Source of the DNA: JABFWF01 sp035539135
Lineage (GTDB): Bacteria; Pseudomonadota; Gammaproteobacteria; Xanthomonadales; Xanthomonadaceae
Direction of reading: 5' to 3'
DNA: 64,000 nt
NCBI GenBank assembly: GCA_035539135.1
Contig: DATLJD010000008.1
Span: 186,001 to 250,000 of the forward strand
The translations under genes were made by a program, and so were the position numbers. The notes beneath the pieces were generated by a model. The model ran no database searches. It worked only from the letters and a program-made list of their open reading frames with translations, and had not been told where the DNA came from. Below are positions 15,477-23,553 of this stretch, in pieces. Every line of letters starts with the position of its first letter. Position 1 is the first letter of the stretch.

Positions 15477-16922
15477 TCACAGCAACGGCGACAGCAGGCG
15501 CGCCAGCGCCTCCGGCAGGCGGACCCGCCACAGCGGGTGCGGCCGATCGCCCCGCACCCGTGGCGCATGCGCGAATTCGCCCTCGATCAGCTGCGCCAGC
15601 GCCGCGGCGATGCCGGGATCGTCGAACAGCATGCTGACCTCGAAGTTGAGGCGGAAGCTGCGGCTGTCGAAGTTGGCGCTGCCGACCAGCGCCAGCGCGT
15701 CGTCCACCAGCAGCGCCTTGGTGTGCAGCATGCGCGGGCCGTACTCGTAGACCTTGGCGCCGGCCGCGATCAGTTCGTCGAAGTAGGAGCGCGCGGCCAG
15801 GGTCACCAGCAGCGAGTCGCTGCGCCGCGGCACCAGCACGCGCACGTCCAGGCCGGCGAGCGCGGCCGAGGTCAGCGCCATCAGCGCGGCCTCGCTCGGC
15901 ACGAAGTACGGCGTCACCAGCCACACCCGCCGGCGCGCGGCGTGGATCGCGCCCACGTGCAGGCGGTGGATCGCCTCCCACGACGAATCCGGGCCGGAGG
16001 TCAGCGCCTGCGCGGCGATCGGCCCGGGCTCGGGCGGCGGCAGCGTCTGCGCGATCGAGGACAGGAAATCGCGCTGCCCGGTCGCGTACACCCAGTCCTC
16101 GACGAACACCAGCTGCAGCGCGCGCACGATGTCGCCGGTCACGCGCAGGTGCAGGTCGCGGTAGGCGTCGGCGCGCAGCCCGTCGTTCTCGTCGTCGGTG
16201 ACGTTGATGCCGCCGGTGAAGGCGACCGCGCTGTCCACCACCACGATCTTGCGGTGCGAACGCAGGTTGAGGAACGGCCGCCGCCAGAAGCGGCCGAAGC
16301 GCATCGGGTGGAACCAGGCGACCTCGCCGCCGGCGGCGAGCAGCGGCGCGAGGAACGCGCGCGTGCAGCCGGCCGAGCCGACCGCGTCCAGCAGCAGGCG
16401 CACCGCGACCCCGGCGCGCGCGCGTTCGACCAGCGCGTCGCGCACCAGGGTGCCGGTGCGGTCGGCGGCGAAGATGTAGTACTCCAGGTGCACGTGTTCG
16501 CGCGCGCCGGCGATCGCCTCCAGCAGCGCGGCGTAGGTCGCCTTGCCGTCGACCAGCAGGCGCACGTCGCGCGCGGTCGCCGGCGCCAGGCCGGTGGTGG
16601 CGTGGCCGAGGCGGGCGAGTTCGGCGCCCTCGTCGGCGCCGGCGCGCTGGTCGCCGGCGGGCAGGCTCACGCGCTGGCGCGCGCGCCGCAGCCGCTGGCG
16701 CTGGATCCGCTGCGGGCCGAACAGGTAATAGACGATGAAGCCGAGGATCGGCAGCGCGGCCAGGCCGAGCAGCCAGCTCAGGGTCGCCGCCGGCGCCCGC
16801 TTCTGCAGCACGATCCAGCCCCCCAGCCAGACGAGGTAGGCGACCCAGAGCAGCGCCAGGTACAGGCCGACGTGGGGAATGCCGAGCAGGGCGTGCCCGG
16901 CGTCGTTGAGCGCGTCCAGCAT
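15477..16922 (-). CDS. Cardiolipin synthase (phospholipase D family)
   Basis: This 481-residue inner-membrane protein probably makes cardiolipin from phosphatidylglycerol. It has two N-terminal membrane helices (about 16-38 and 46-68) and two HKD motifs: HRKIVVVD with His223, Lys225 and Asp230, and HTKALLVD about 180 residues later, followed by GSANFDSRS. This is the ClsA-type layout. The start at 16922 (MLDALNDAGHALLG) is preferred because upstream codons lack membrane-protein character and would overlap the divergent radical SAM gene. Which of several Cls paralogues it represents cannot be decided, so no symbol is given. Confidence 0.9.
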   Translation of the reverse strand: MLDALNDAGHALLGIPHVGLYLALLWVAYLVWLGGWIVLQKRAPAATLSWLLGLAALPILGFIVYYLFGPQRIQRQRLRRARQRVSLPAGDQRAGADEGAELARLGHATTGLAPATARDVRLLVDGKATYAALLEAIAGAREHVHLEYYIFAADRTGTLVRDALVERARAGVAVRLLLDAVGSAGCTRAFLAPLLAAGGEVAWFHPMRFGRFWRRPFLNLRSHRKIVVVDSAVAFTGGINVTDDENDGLRADAYRDLHLRVTGDIVRALQLVFVEDWVYATGQRDFLSSIAQTLPPPEPGPIAAQALTSGPDSSWEAIHRLHVGAIHAARRRVWLVTPYFVPSEAALMALTSAALAGLDVRVLVPRRSDSLLVTLAARSYFDELIAAGAKVYEYGPRMLHTKALLVDDALALVGSANFDSRSFRLNFEVSMLFDDPGIAAALAQLIEGEFAHAPRVRGDRPHPLWRVRLPEALARLLSPLL

Positions 16923-16965
16923 GAAGGGTTCAGCCACCGTCGCGGCGGTCGAGATGGGGCAAGGG

Positions 16966-16971
16966 TAGGCT
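16966..16971 (+). promoter_or_regulatory. Putative leaderless-type -10 box of the radical SAM gene
   Basis: TAGGCT is followed by six bases (GGACCG) and the ATG at 16978. No Shine-Dalgarno sequence or convincing -35 is present. Confidence 0.45.
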
Positions 16972-16977
16972 GGACCG

Positions 16978-18150
16978 ATGCCCGATGCACCGCCCTCCAC
17001 CCGCGCGCAGTCCTTCGATCCGAACGCCGCCGGCGAGGCGCCGCTGGCCGACGCGCGCCGCCCGCGGGCGCCGATCAAGGGCCGCGGCAGCGCGTCGTAC
17101 CTGGCCGGCCGCTTCGACAAGCGGATCGCGCGCGGCGAGGACGACGGCTGGGGCTCGGTGCACGCGCACGCGGCCGACAGCGACGAAGCCGTCGCGCCGC
17201 CGCATCCGGCGACCCGGGTCACCGAGGAACATGCGCGCTCGGTGCTGACCCGCAACGATTCGCCGGACGTCGGCTTCGACCAGTCGGTGAATCCGTATCG
17301 CGGCTGCGAGCACGGCTGCGTCTACTGCTTCGCGCGGCCCTCGCACAGCTACCTCGACCTCTCGCCCGGGCTCGACTTCGAGACGAAGCTGTTCGCCAAG
17401 ACCAACGCGGCCGAACGCCTGCGCGAGGCGCTGGCCAAGCCGGGCTACGCGCCCTCGCCGATCGCGCTGGGCATCAACACCGACGCCTACCAGCCGATCG
17501 AGCGCCGCTACCGCGTGACGCGATCGGTGCTGGAGGTGCTGGCCGAATGCCGCCATCCGGTCACCTTCGTCACCAAGGGCGGGCTGATCGAGCGCGACCT
17601 CGACCTGCTCGCGCCGATGGCGCGCGAGCACCTCGTGCACGTGCACTTCTCGATCACCACCCTGGACAACCGGCTGGCGTCGCGGATGGAGCCGCGCGCG
17701 ACCGCGCCGCACGGCAAGCTGCGGGCGATGCGCGCCTTGAGCGAAGCCGGCGTCCCGGTCGGGGTGATGGTGGCGCCGGTGATCCCCGCGCTCACCGACC
17801 ACGAGCTCGAACGCATCCTCGAGGCCGCGCACGCACACGGCGCGCGCTCGGCCGGCTACGTGCTGCTGCGCCTGCCGCACGAACTCAAGGACCTGTGGCG
17901 CGAATGGCTGGAACTGCACGAACCAGGCCGCGCCGCGCACGTGATGAGCCTGATCCGGCAGATGCGCGGCGGCAAGGACTACGACAGCCGCTTCGGCGTG
18001 CGCTCGCGCGGCGAGGGCCCGTTCGCGCAGCTGCTGGCGCAGCGCTTCGCCAAGGCCCACGCCCGGCTCGGCTTCGGCCGCCTGCCGCCGCTCGATTGCA
18101 GCAAGTTCGTCGCGCCGCGCAAGCCGTCGCCGCAGGGCGAGCTGTTCTGA
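16978..18150 (+). CDS. PA0069-type radical SAM protein
   Basis: This 390-residue protein binds a radical-SAM 4Fe-4S cluster through Cys110, Cys114 and Cys117 (NPYRGCEHGCVYCFAR), the Cys-x3-Cys-x2-Cys pattern. The following residues, RPSHSYLDLSPGLDFETK, the KGRG segment near residue 34 and the C-terminal KFVAPRKPSPQGELF identify the PA0069/Rv2578c family. The reaction catalysed by this family is not known; its members have sometimes been compared with spore photoproduct lyase. It is divergent from cls. A composite repeat array lies directly downstream. Confidence 0.88.
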   Translation: MPDAPPSTRAQSFDPNAAGEAPLADARRPRAPIKGRGSASYLAGRFDKRIARGEDDGWGSVHAHAADSDEAVAPPHPATRVTEEHARSVLTRNDSPDVGFDQSVNPYRGCEHGCVYCFARPSHSYLDLSPGLDFETKLFAKTNAAERLREALAKPGYAPSPIALGINTDAYQPIERRYRVTRSVLEVLAECRHPVTFVTKGGLIERDLDLLAPMAREHLVHVHFSITTLDNRLASRMEPRATAPHGKLRAMRALSEAGVPVGVMVAPVIPALTDHELERILEAAHAHGARSAGYVLLRLPHELKDLWREWLELHEPGRAAHVMSLIRQMRGGKDYDSRFGVRSRGEGPFAQLLAQRFAKAHARLGFGRLPPLDCSKFVAPRKPSPQGELF

Positions 18151-18181
18151 CGGGCGGCTTTTGAAGACTGCCTCCTCGCGA

Positions 18182-18291
18182 GCGCGCCGGGCGGGAGAGG
18201 CAGGCAGGACACGCCGTGAATCCGTCCATGGAGGCTCGGATGCGCCATCCATGGCGCATACGGTCCTGCCCACCTCTCCCACCCGACGCAT
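18182..18291 (+). repeat. 110-bp hairpin repeat, copy C
   Basis: The core is almost identical to copy B (2978-3087), including the perfect ATGCGCCAT-CC-ATGGCGCAT hairpin, but the right outer arm is partly decayed (CCTCTCCCACCCGACGCAT). It starts 31 bp after the radical SAM gene stop codon. Confidence 0.86.
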
Positions 18292-18314
18292 CCCAGCGCT
18301 TCCGCGATCTGGCT

Positions 18315-18340
18315 GTAGAGCGGAGCAAGCTCCGCTCTAC
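18315..18340 (+). repeat. GTAG-type REP, fully symmetric 26-bp palindrome
   Basis: GTAGAGCGGAGC-AA-GCTCCGCTCTAC is a perfect 12-bp inverted repeat, so both strands carry a GTAG head. It lies between the 110-bp and ~195-bp units, exactly as at 3111-3131. Confidence 0.82.
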
Positions 18341-18365
18341 GGCAAGCCGCCAGGAGCTGTCCGAG

Positions 18366-18560
18366 CGACCGGGAGGGCGGGGGTGTTGCGTCAGCGCGCC
18401 ATGGATGGCGCGCGCCCGCATCTGGACATGGGTGAGCACGGGCGGCTTGCGCGGCACTGCCGCGCGCCCGTGCGAACGCCCGGCGCGCTGCGCCGGGCCG
18501 GGAGAGCCGCGCAGCGGCGCCCCAGCTAAGGGAAAAGCAATACCCCCGCCCTCCCGGGCG
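18366..18560 (+). repeat. ~195-bp element with terminal inverted repeats, copy 2
   Basis: The left end CCGGGAGGGCGGGGGTGTTG and the right end CAATACCCCCGCCCTCCCGG form a near-perfect terminal inverted repeat. The internal hairpin GCGCGCCAT-GG-ATGGCGCGC (18394-18413) corresponds to GCCGGCCAT-GG-ATGGCCGGC in copy 1; both arms changed together. The TIR bases that differ from copy 1 also change in pairs. Confidence 0.8.
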
Positions 18561-18618
18561 CGGGCCCGGAAAGGCTTCTCTTTGCTAGCGCTGCAACAAC
18601 TGTCCTGACACCGACCCC

Positions 18619-18624
18619 TACAAT
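18619..18624 (+). promoter_or_regulatory. Putative leaderless-type -10 box of rsmG
   Basis: TACAAT (5 of 6 matches to TATAAT) is followed by CCCCGC and the rsmG ATG. Transcription would begin at or within a base of the start codon. Confidence 0.55.
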
Positions 18625-18630
18625 CCCCGC

Positions 18631-19263
18631 ATGTCCGCTTCCCCCGACCTGCGCGCCGAGCTCGAAGCCGGCCTCGCCACGCTCTCGCTCGATCCCGCGC
18701 TGGCGACGCCGCTGCTGGCCTACCTCGACTTGCTGCAGCGCTGGAACCGCGCCTACAACCTGACCGCGGTGCGCGACCCGCGCGAGATGGTGGTGCGCCA
18801 CCTGCTCGATTCGCTGGCGATGCATCCGTTCGTCGCCGACGGCAATCTCGCCGACCTCGGCACCGGCCCCGGCCTGCCCGGGATCCCGCTGGCGATCGCC
18901 AGACCCGCCCTGCGCGTGACCCTGGTCGAATCCAACGGCAAGAAGGCCCGCTTCCTGCGCGAGGCGGTGCGCACGCTCGGACTGGCGAATGCCGAGGTCG
19001 CCGAAAGCCGGATCGAGGCGCTCGACCGCCCCGGCGCCTTCGACGCGATCACCGCGCGCGCGCTGGCCACGCTGCCGCAGATACTCGCGCTGGGCGGCCA
19101 CCTGCTGAAGGCGGACGGCCTGCTGCTGGCGATGAAGGGCGCACGCCCGGACGACGAGATCGCCGCGCTGCCGCCCGGCTGGCGGCTGGAAAGCGTGCAG
19201 CCGCTCACGGTTCCCGGACTGGCCGCCGAACGGCACCTGGTGACGGTGGCGAAAACCGCCTGA
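18631..19263 (+). CDS. rsmG: 16S rRNA (guanine527-N7)-methyltransferase RsmG
   Basis: This 210-residue SAM-dependent enzyme methylates N7 of G527 in 16S rRNA, near the decoding centre. Typical motifs are WNRAYNLTAVRDP (about 32-44), HLLDSLA, ADLGTGPGLPGIPLAI (about 71-86) and VESNGKKARFLREA. Length is normal. It is followed by parA and parB, a common order near bacterial origins, but mnmG, its usual upstream partner, lies 35 kb away. The start has no Shine-Dalgarno sequence and a TACAAT box 6 bases upstream. Confidence 0.95.
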   Translation: MSASPDLRAELEAGLATLSLDPALATPLLAYLDLLQRWNRAYNLTAVRDPREMVVRHLLDSLAMHPFVADGNLADLGTGPGLPGIPLAIARPALRVTLVESNGKKARFLREAVRTLGLANAEVAESRIEALDRPGAFDAITARALATLPQILALGGHLLKADGLLLAMKGARPDDEIAALPPGWRLESVQPLTVPGLAAERHLVTVAKTA

Positions 19264-19384
19264 TCCGCCGCCTGGTCGGGCAACGCGCGGTGCCGCGGGT
19301 GGCCGCACCCGCCCGCCGCCGGGATATAACGCATAATCCCAAGCCCGGCGCTGTCCGCCGGCCAGACACGGGGACACGACGCGC

Positions 19385-20191
19385 GTGACCGCCCGCATCA
19401 TCGCCATCGCCAACCAGAAGGGCGGGGTCGGCAAGACCACCACCGCGGTCAACCTGGCCGCCGCGCTCGCGGCCGCGCCCAAGCGCGTGCTGCTGGTCGA
19501 CCTCGACGCCCAGGGCAACGCGACCATGGGCAGCGGCGTGGACAAGCGCGAGCTGGCCGCGTCCACCTGCGACGTGCTGCTGGAAGAGCAGCACGCCGAC
19601 GCCGCCATCGTGAAGACCCCGGAAGGCTTCGACCTGTTGCCCGGCAACACCGACCTGACCGCGGCCGAGATCGAGCTGATGGACGAGGCCGGGCGCGAGC
19701 AGCGGCTCAAGCGCGCGCTCGATCCGCTGCGCGCGCGGTACGACTTCATCATCGTCGACTGCCCGCCGGCGCTGTCGCTGCTGACCCTGAACGCGCTCAC
19801 CGCCGCCGACAGCGTGCTGGTGCCGATGCAGTGCGAGTACTACGCGCTGGAAGGCCTGACCGCCCTGCTGCAGACGATCGACGCGCTCAAGCAGAAGCTC
19901 AACCCCGGGCTCGAGATCGAGGGCGTGCTGCGCACCATGTTCGACGTGCGCAACAACCTCGCCAACGCGGTGTCGGGCGAACTGGTGGAACACTTCGGCG
20001 ACAAGGTGTTCCGCACCATCGTGCCGCGCAACGTGCGCCTGGCCGAGGCGCCCAGTCACGGCCAGAGCATCGTCGGCTACGACAAGGCCAGCCGCGGCGC
20101 GATCGCCTACCTCGGCCTCGCCGGCGAGGTGATCCGCCACCAGCGCGAGCGCCAGCAGGCCGCGCGCACCCCCACGGAGACCGCCGCATGA
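19385..20191 (+). CDS. parA: Chromosome partitioning ATPase ParA (Soj)
   Basis: This 268-residue deviant-Walker ATPase has KGGVGKTT at 12-19, the A' motif VDLDAQGNATMG, and VDCPPALSLLT. It binds DNA non-specifically when ATP-bound and drives segregation of ParB-parS complexes. The GTG start at 19385 gives the expected MTARIIAIANQKGG beginning. A CATAAT box at 19332-19337 could be the -10 of the parAB operon with a ~40-nt leader. The stop overlaps the parB start (ATGA). Confidence 0.95.
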   Translation: MTARIIAIANQKGGVGKTTTAVNLAAALAAAPKRVLLVDLDAQGNATMGSGVDKRELAASTCDVLLEEQHADAAIVKTPEGFDLLPGNTDLTAAEIELMDEAGREQRLKRALDPLRARYDFIIVDCPPALSLLTLNALTAADSVLVPMQCEYYALEGLTALLQTIDALKQKLNPGLEIEGVLRTMFDVRNNLANAVSGELVEHFGDKVFRTIVPRNVRLAEAPSHGQSIVGYDKASRGAIAYLGLAGEVIRHQRERQQAARTPTETAA

Positions 20192-21132
20192 GTGCCGGCA
20201 AGAACCCGCCGGCAGCGGCGAAGAAGCGCGGCCTCGGCCGCGGCCTGGAAGCCCTGCTCGGCCCGAAGGCCGCCGCCGACGCGCCGGCGCTGGAAGCGCA
20301 GCCGGGCGATGCCCTGCAGACCCTGCCGGTCGACGCGCTGACCCCGGGCAAGTACCAGCCGCGGCGCACGATGGACCAGGCCAAGCTCGCCGAGCTGGCC
20401 GATTCGATCCGCGCCCAGGGCGTGATCCAGCCAATCGTGGTGCGCGAGATCGCGTCCGGCCGCGGCGGCAAGGTGTACGAGATCATCGCCGGCGAGCGCC
20501 GCTGGCGCGCCTCGCAGCTGGCCGGCCTGCGCGAGGTCCCGGTGGTGGTGCGCGCCGTCGATGACCGAACCGTGGTCGCAATGGCGCTGATCGAGAACAT
20601 CCAGCGCGAGGACCTCAACCCGCTGGAGGAGGCGCAGTCGCTGCAGCGGCTGATCGACGAGTTCGACCTGACCCACGCCCAGGCGGCGGAGGCGGTCGGC
20701 CGCTCGCGCGCGGCGGTGTCCAACCTGCTGCGCCTGCTGGAACTGCCGGCGGAAATCCGGGTGCTGGTCGAGACCCGCGCGCTGGAGATGGGCCACGCCC
20801 GCGCGCTGCTGACGGTGGCGCCGCAGGCCGCGCTCGCGCTGGCGCGGCAGGCGGTCGAGCATGGCTGGTCGGTGCGCGAGGTCGAGCACCGGGTGCAGCA
20901 GCTGGCGGCCGGCCAGGTACCGGGGGCGGCGGCGGCGAAGCCGGGCAAGGCGGCGGCGAAGGCGCGGCCGCAGGCCGACATCGTCGCGCTCGAACGCGAG
21001 CTCGGGGAGACCCTCGGCACCCGCGTCAACGTGCTCCACGGCCGCGGCGGCAAGGGCCGGCTGGTGATCCACTACGGCGACCTGGACGCGCTCGAGGGCG
21101 TGCTCGAGCGGCTGCGCGGCAAGGCCGGCTGA
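20188..21132 (+). CDS. parB: Chromosome partitioning protein ParB
   Basis: This 314-residue CTP-dependent DNA clamp loads at parS. The basic N-terminal RGLGRGLEALLG (14-25) is the ParA-stimulating motif. PRRTMDQAKLAELADSI, the CTP-binding region GERRWRAS and ENIQREDLNPLEEA are all present, followed by the helix-turn-helix QAAEAVGRSRAAVSNLLRLL and a C-terminal dimerisation domain. An alanine/lysine-rich linker (about 245-262) precedes the last domain. I saw no palindromic parS sequence (TGTTTCACGTGAAACA type) in the window. Confidence 0.95.
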   Translation: MSAGKNPPAAAKKRGLGRGLEALLGPKAAADAPALEAQPGDALQTLPVDALTPGKYQPRRTMDQAKLAELADSIRAQGVIQPIVVREIASGRGGKVYEIIAGERRWRASQLAGLREVPVVVRAVDDRTVVAMALIENIQREDLNPLEEAQSLQRLIDEFDLTHAQAAEAVGRSRAAVSNLLRLLELPAEIRVLVETRALEMGHARALLTVAPQAALALARQAVEHGWSVREVEHRVQQLAAGQVPGAAAAKPGKAAAKARPQADIVALERELGETLGTRVNVLHGRGGKGRLVIHYGDLDALEGVLERLRGKAG

Positions 21133-21226
21133 CCGCCCCGCTGCACCGGGCGCGTGCCGCGCCGTGTAAAGCCGCCTGCACGGCGCCGATGCGATAATCC
21201 GCGGCCTTCTTCCGGACCGGATCTGC

Positions 21227-22222
21227 ATGACGATCCTCGTCACCGGCGCCGCCGGTTTCATCGGGGCCTACACCTGCCGCGCGCTGGCCGCGCGTGGCGA
21301 GCAGGTGGTGGGCCTGGACAACTTCAACGACTACTACGACCCGCGGCTCAAGCGCGACCGGGTCGCCGCGCTGTGCCCGGACACCGACATCCGCGCGCTC
21401 GACCTGACCGACCGCGAAGGCCTCGCCGCGCTGTTGGAGGAACTCGCGCCGGACCGCGTGATCCACCTCGCCGCGCAGGCCGGCGTGCGCTATTCGCTGA
21501 GCAACCCGCACGCCTACGTCGACAGCAACCTGGTCGGCTTCGTCAACCTGCTGGAGCTGTGCCGGCATCGCGGCGTGGCGCACCTGGTCTACGCGAGCTC
21601 GTCGTCGGTGTACGGCGACTCGGCGAAGCCACCGTTCTCGGAAGACCAGCGCGTGGACCAGCCGCGCTCGCTGTACGCCGCGACCAAGGCCGCCAACGAG
21701 CTGATGGCGCACACCTACGCGCACCTGTACGGCCTGCGCGCGACCGGGCTGCGCTTCTTCACCGTGTACGGCCCGTGGGGCCGGCCGGACATGGCGCCGC
21801 TGCTGTTCTCGCGCGCGGTGCTGGCCGGGCGCCCGATCGACGTGTTCAACCACGGCAAGATGCGGCGCGACTTCACCTTCGTCGACGACATCGTCGCCGG
21901 GGTCCTCGGCGCGCTCGACCATCCGCCGCCGCAGGAGCCGCCGCACCACGCGGCTCCTCATCGCGCGGCTCCGCATCGAGTGTTCAACCTCGGCAACCAC
22001 ACGCCGGTCGAACTGGAGCGCTTCATCGCGGTGATCGAGGCCGCCGCCGGCCGCCCCGCCGAGAAGATCTACAAGCCGATGCAGCCGGGCGACATGGTCG
22101 AGACGATGGCCGATACTGCGCGCGCCCATGCGGCCTTCGGCTTCGAACCGGCCACGCCGATCGAGACCGGCCTGCCGCAGGTCGTGGCGTGGTGCCGCGA
22201 CTACTTCGGAGCCAACGCATGA
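21227..22222 (+). CDS. NAD-dependent sugar epimerase (UDP-glucuronate 4-epimerase-like)
   Basis: This 331-residue extended SDR has GAAGFIG at 7-13, an NFNDYYDPRLK segment typical of UDP-glucuronate/galactose 4-epimerases, SSSSVYG and the catalytic SLYAATK. It would supply an epimerised nucleotide sugar to the glycosyltransferase encoded next (ATGA overlap). A proline/histidine-rich insertion (EPPHHAAPHRAAPHR) around 237-251, containing a duplicated APHR, looks like a local repeat expansion in a surface loop. A GATAAT box at 21193-21198 is a candidate -10. The exact substrate is not shown by the sequence. Confidence 0.85.
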   Translation: MTILVTGAAGFIGAYTCRALAARGEQVVGLDNFNDYYDPRLKRDRVAALCPDTDIRALDLTDREGLAALLEELAPDRVIHLAAQAGVRYSLSNPHAYVDSNLVGFVNLLELCRHRGVAHLVYASSSSVYGDSAKPPFSEDQRVDQPRSLYAATKAANELMAHTYAHLYGLRATGLRFFTVYGPWGRPDMAPLLFSRAVLAGRPIDVFNHGKMRRDFTFVDDIVAGVLGALDHPPPQEPPHHAAPHRAAPHRVFNLGNHTPVELERFIAVIEAAAGRPAEKIYKPMQPGDMVETMADTARAHAAFGFEPATPIETGLPQVVAWCRDYFGANA

Positions 22223-22944
22223 GCGAGCCCGCGCTGTCGGTGGTCGTTCCCGTCTTCAACGAGCAGGACAACGTCGGCCCGCTGGTCGCCGAGATCGTGG
22301 CCGCGCTGCGCGGCCGCCTGCCGTTCGAGATCGTCTACGTCGACGACCACTCGCGCGACGGCACCCTGGCCGCGCTGCGGCGGCTGAAGGACGAGGTGCC
22401 CGAGCTGCGGGTCCTGCACCACGCCAGCCAGAGCGGGCAGAGCACCGCGGTGCGCACCGGGGTGAAGGCGGCGCGCGCGCCGTGGATCGCCACCCTCGAC
22501 GGCGACGGCCAGAACGACCCCGCCGACATCCCGAAGCTGCTCGCGCAGCGCGACGGCGCGCCGGCCGAGGTCAAGCTGTTCGCCGGCTGGCGGGTCAACC
22601 GCCAGGACACCGGCAGCAAGCGCTGGGCGTCGAAGTGGGCGAACGCGATCCGCGCGCGCATGCTGCGCGACGACACGCCGGACACCGGCTGCGGGATCAA
22701 GCTGTTCGAGCGCGCCGCCTTCCTCGACCTGCCCTACTTCGACCACATGCACCGCTACCTGCCGGCGCTGATGCAGCGCGCGGGCTGGAAGACGGTCAGC
22801 GTGCCGGTCAACCACCGGGCGCGCGCCAGCGGCGTCTCCAAGTACAACAACCTGGGGCGCGCCCTGGTCGGCATCGCCGACCTGCGCGGGGTGGCTTGGC
22901 TGATCCGGCGCAGCAAGCGCACCGCGGTCGAGGAAGTCGCATGA
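22219..22944 (+). CDS. Family 2 glycosyltransferase (polyprenyl-phosphate sugar transferase-like)
   Basis: This 241-residue GT-A enzyme begins SVVVPVFNEQDNVGPLV, with YVDDHSRDGT and the metal-binding DGDGQNDP. It resembles DPM1/ArnC-type transferases that load a sugar onto a polyprenyl phosphate, but it lacks the two C-terminal membrane helices of ArnC and may rely on the small LAB_N membrane protein encoded next. It overlaps both neighbours by four bases. Co-occurrence with an epimerase and a LAB_N protein suggests modification of lipid A or another envelope glycan. Confidence 0.82.
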   Translation: MSEPALSVVVPVFNEQDNVGPLVAEIVAALRGRLPFEIVYVDDHSRDGTLAALRRLKDEVPELRVLHHASQSGQSTAVRTGVKAARAPWIATLDGDGQNDPADIPKLLAQRDGAPAEVKLFAGWRVNRQDTGSKRWASKWANAIRARMLRDDTPDTGCGIKLFERAAFLDLPYFDHMHRYLPALMQRAGWKTVSVPVNHRARASGVSKYNNLGRALVGIADLRGVAWLIRRSKRTAVEEVA

Positions 22945-23285
22945 GCTTCGACCAGGTGATGAACAGCCCGATCGGCTGGCTCGAGTGGACCGGGCTGTAC
23001 ATGTCGCCATGGAAGCTGATCGGCCTGACCGGCGCGCTGATGTTCGGCGGCCGCTGGCTGGTCCAGTTCCTCGCCTCGCGCAAGCACGGCAAGCCGGTGA
23101 TCCCGCGGCTGTTCTGGTACATGAGCCTGCTCGGCAGCGTCATGACCCTGAGCTACTTCCTGTTCTCGCAGAAACAGGACTCGGTGGGCATCGTGCAGAA
23201 CCTGTTCCCGGCCTTCACCGCCGCCTACAGCCTGTACCTGGACATCCGCCACCGCGGCTGGCACCGGGACCGGGCCAGCCACTAG
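22941..23285 (+). CDS. LAB_N (lipid-A-disaccharide synthase N-terminal-like) membrane protein
   Basis: This 114-residue protein has three predicted membrane helices (about 24-44, 56-74 and 84-100). LAB_N family features include GWLEWTGLYMSPWK, MFGGRWLVQFLASRKHGKPVIPRLFWYMSLLGS and LFPAFTAAYSLYLDIRHR. Despite the family name it has no LpxB activity. It probably forms a membrane complex or translocation partner with the glycosyltransferase of the same operon, as with EmrE/PQ-loop-like partners in comparable clusters; this is inference. Confidence 0.83.
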   Translation: MSFDQVMNSPIGWLEWTGLYMSPWKLIGLTGALMFGGRWLVQFLASRKHGKPVIPRLFWYMSLLGSVMTLSYFLFSQKQDSVGIVQNLFPAFTAAYSLYLDIRHRGWHRDRASH

Positions 23286-23346
23286 CCCGGCCTGAACGAC
23301 TCAGACGCCCGGTTCCGGCGGTCGCGCCGGCCCTGTGGATAAGTCC

Positions 23347-23375
23347 TTGCGGCGGGCCCGTCGGCCCGGCATAAT
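23347..23375 (+). promoter_or_regulatory. Sigma70 promoter of rpmB-rpmG
   Basis: TTGCGG (23347-23352) and CATAAT (23370-23375) have a 17-base spacer. The start near 23382 leaves an unusually long leader of about 170 bases before rpmB, with an imperfect GCGGGCC-CGAA/TTCGGCCCGC hairpin at about 23418-23446. Confidence 0.6.
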
Positions 23376-23553
23376 GCGCGGCTCGCTGCGTCCGGATGTC
23401 TGCGAAGGCGGATCCGGGCGGGCCCGAAGCACGGTTTCGGCCCGCCGCTGGCAGCGCGAACCAACTCCCGATCCGTGTGTCGCGCCCGCGAGGGGGCGAC
23501 GGGGCCGCCGTCTCCCGGGCCATGGGCGACACCAGACACTCCGAGGTAACCCG

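Noticed and set aside
18600..21200. parS site near parAB
   Set aside because: I looked for the TGTTTCACGTGAAACA-type palindrome and found no convincing match. It may lie outside the window.
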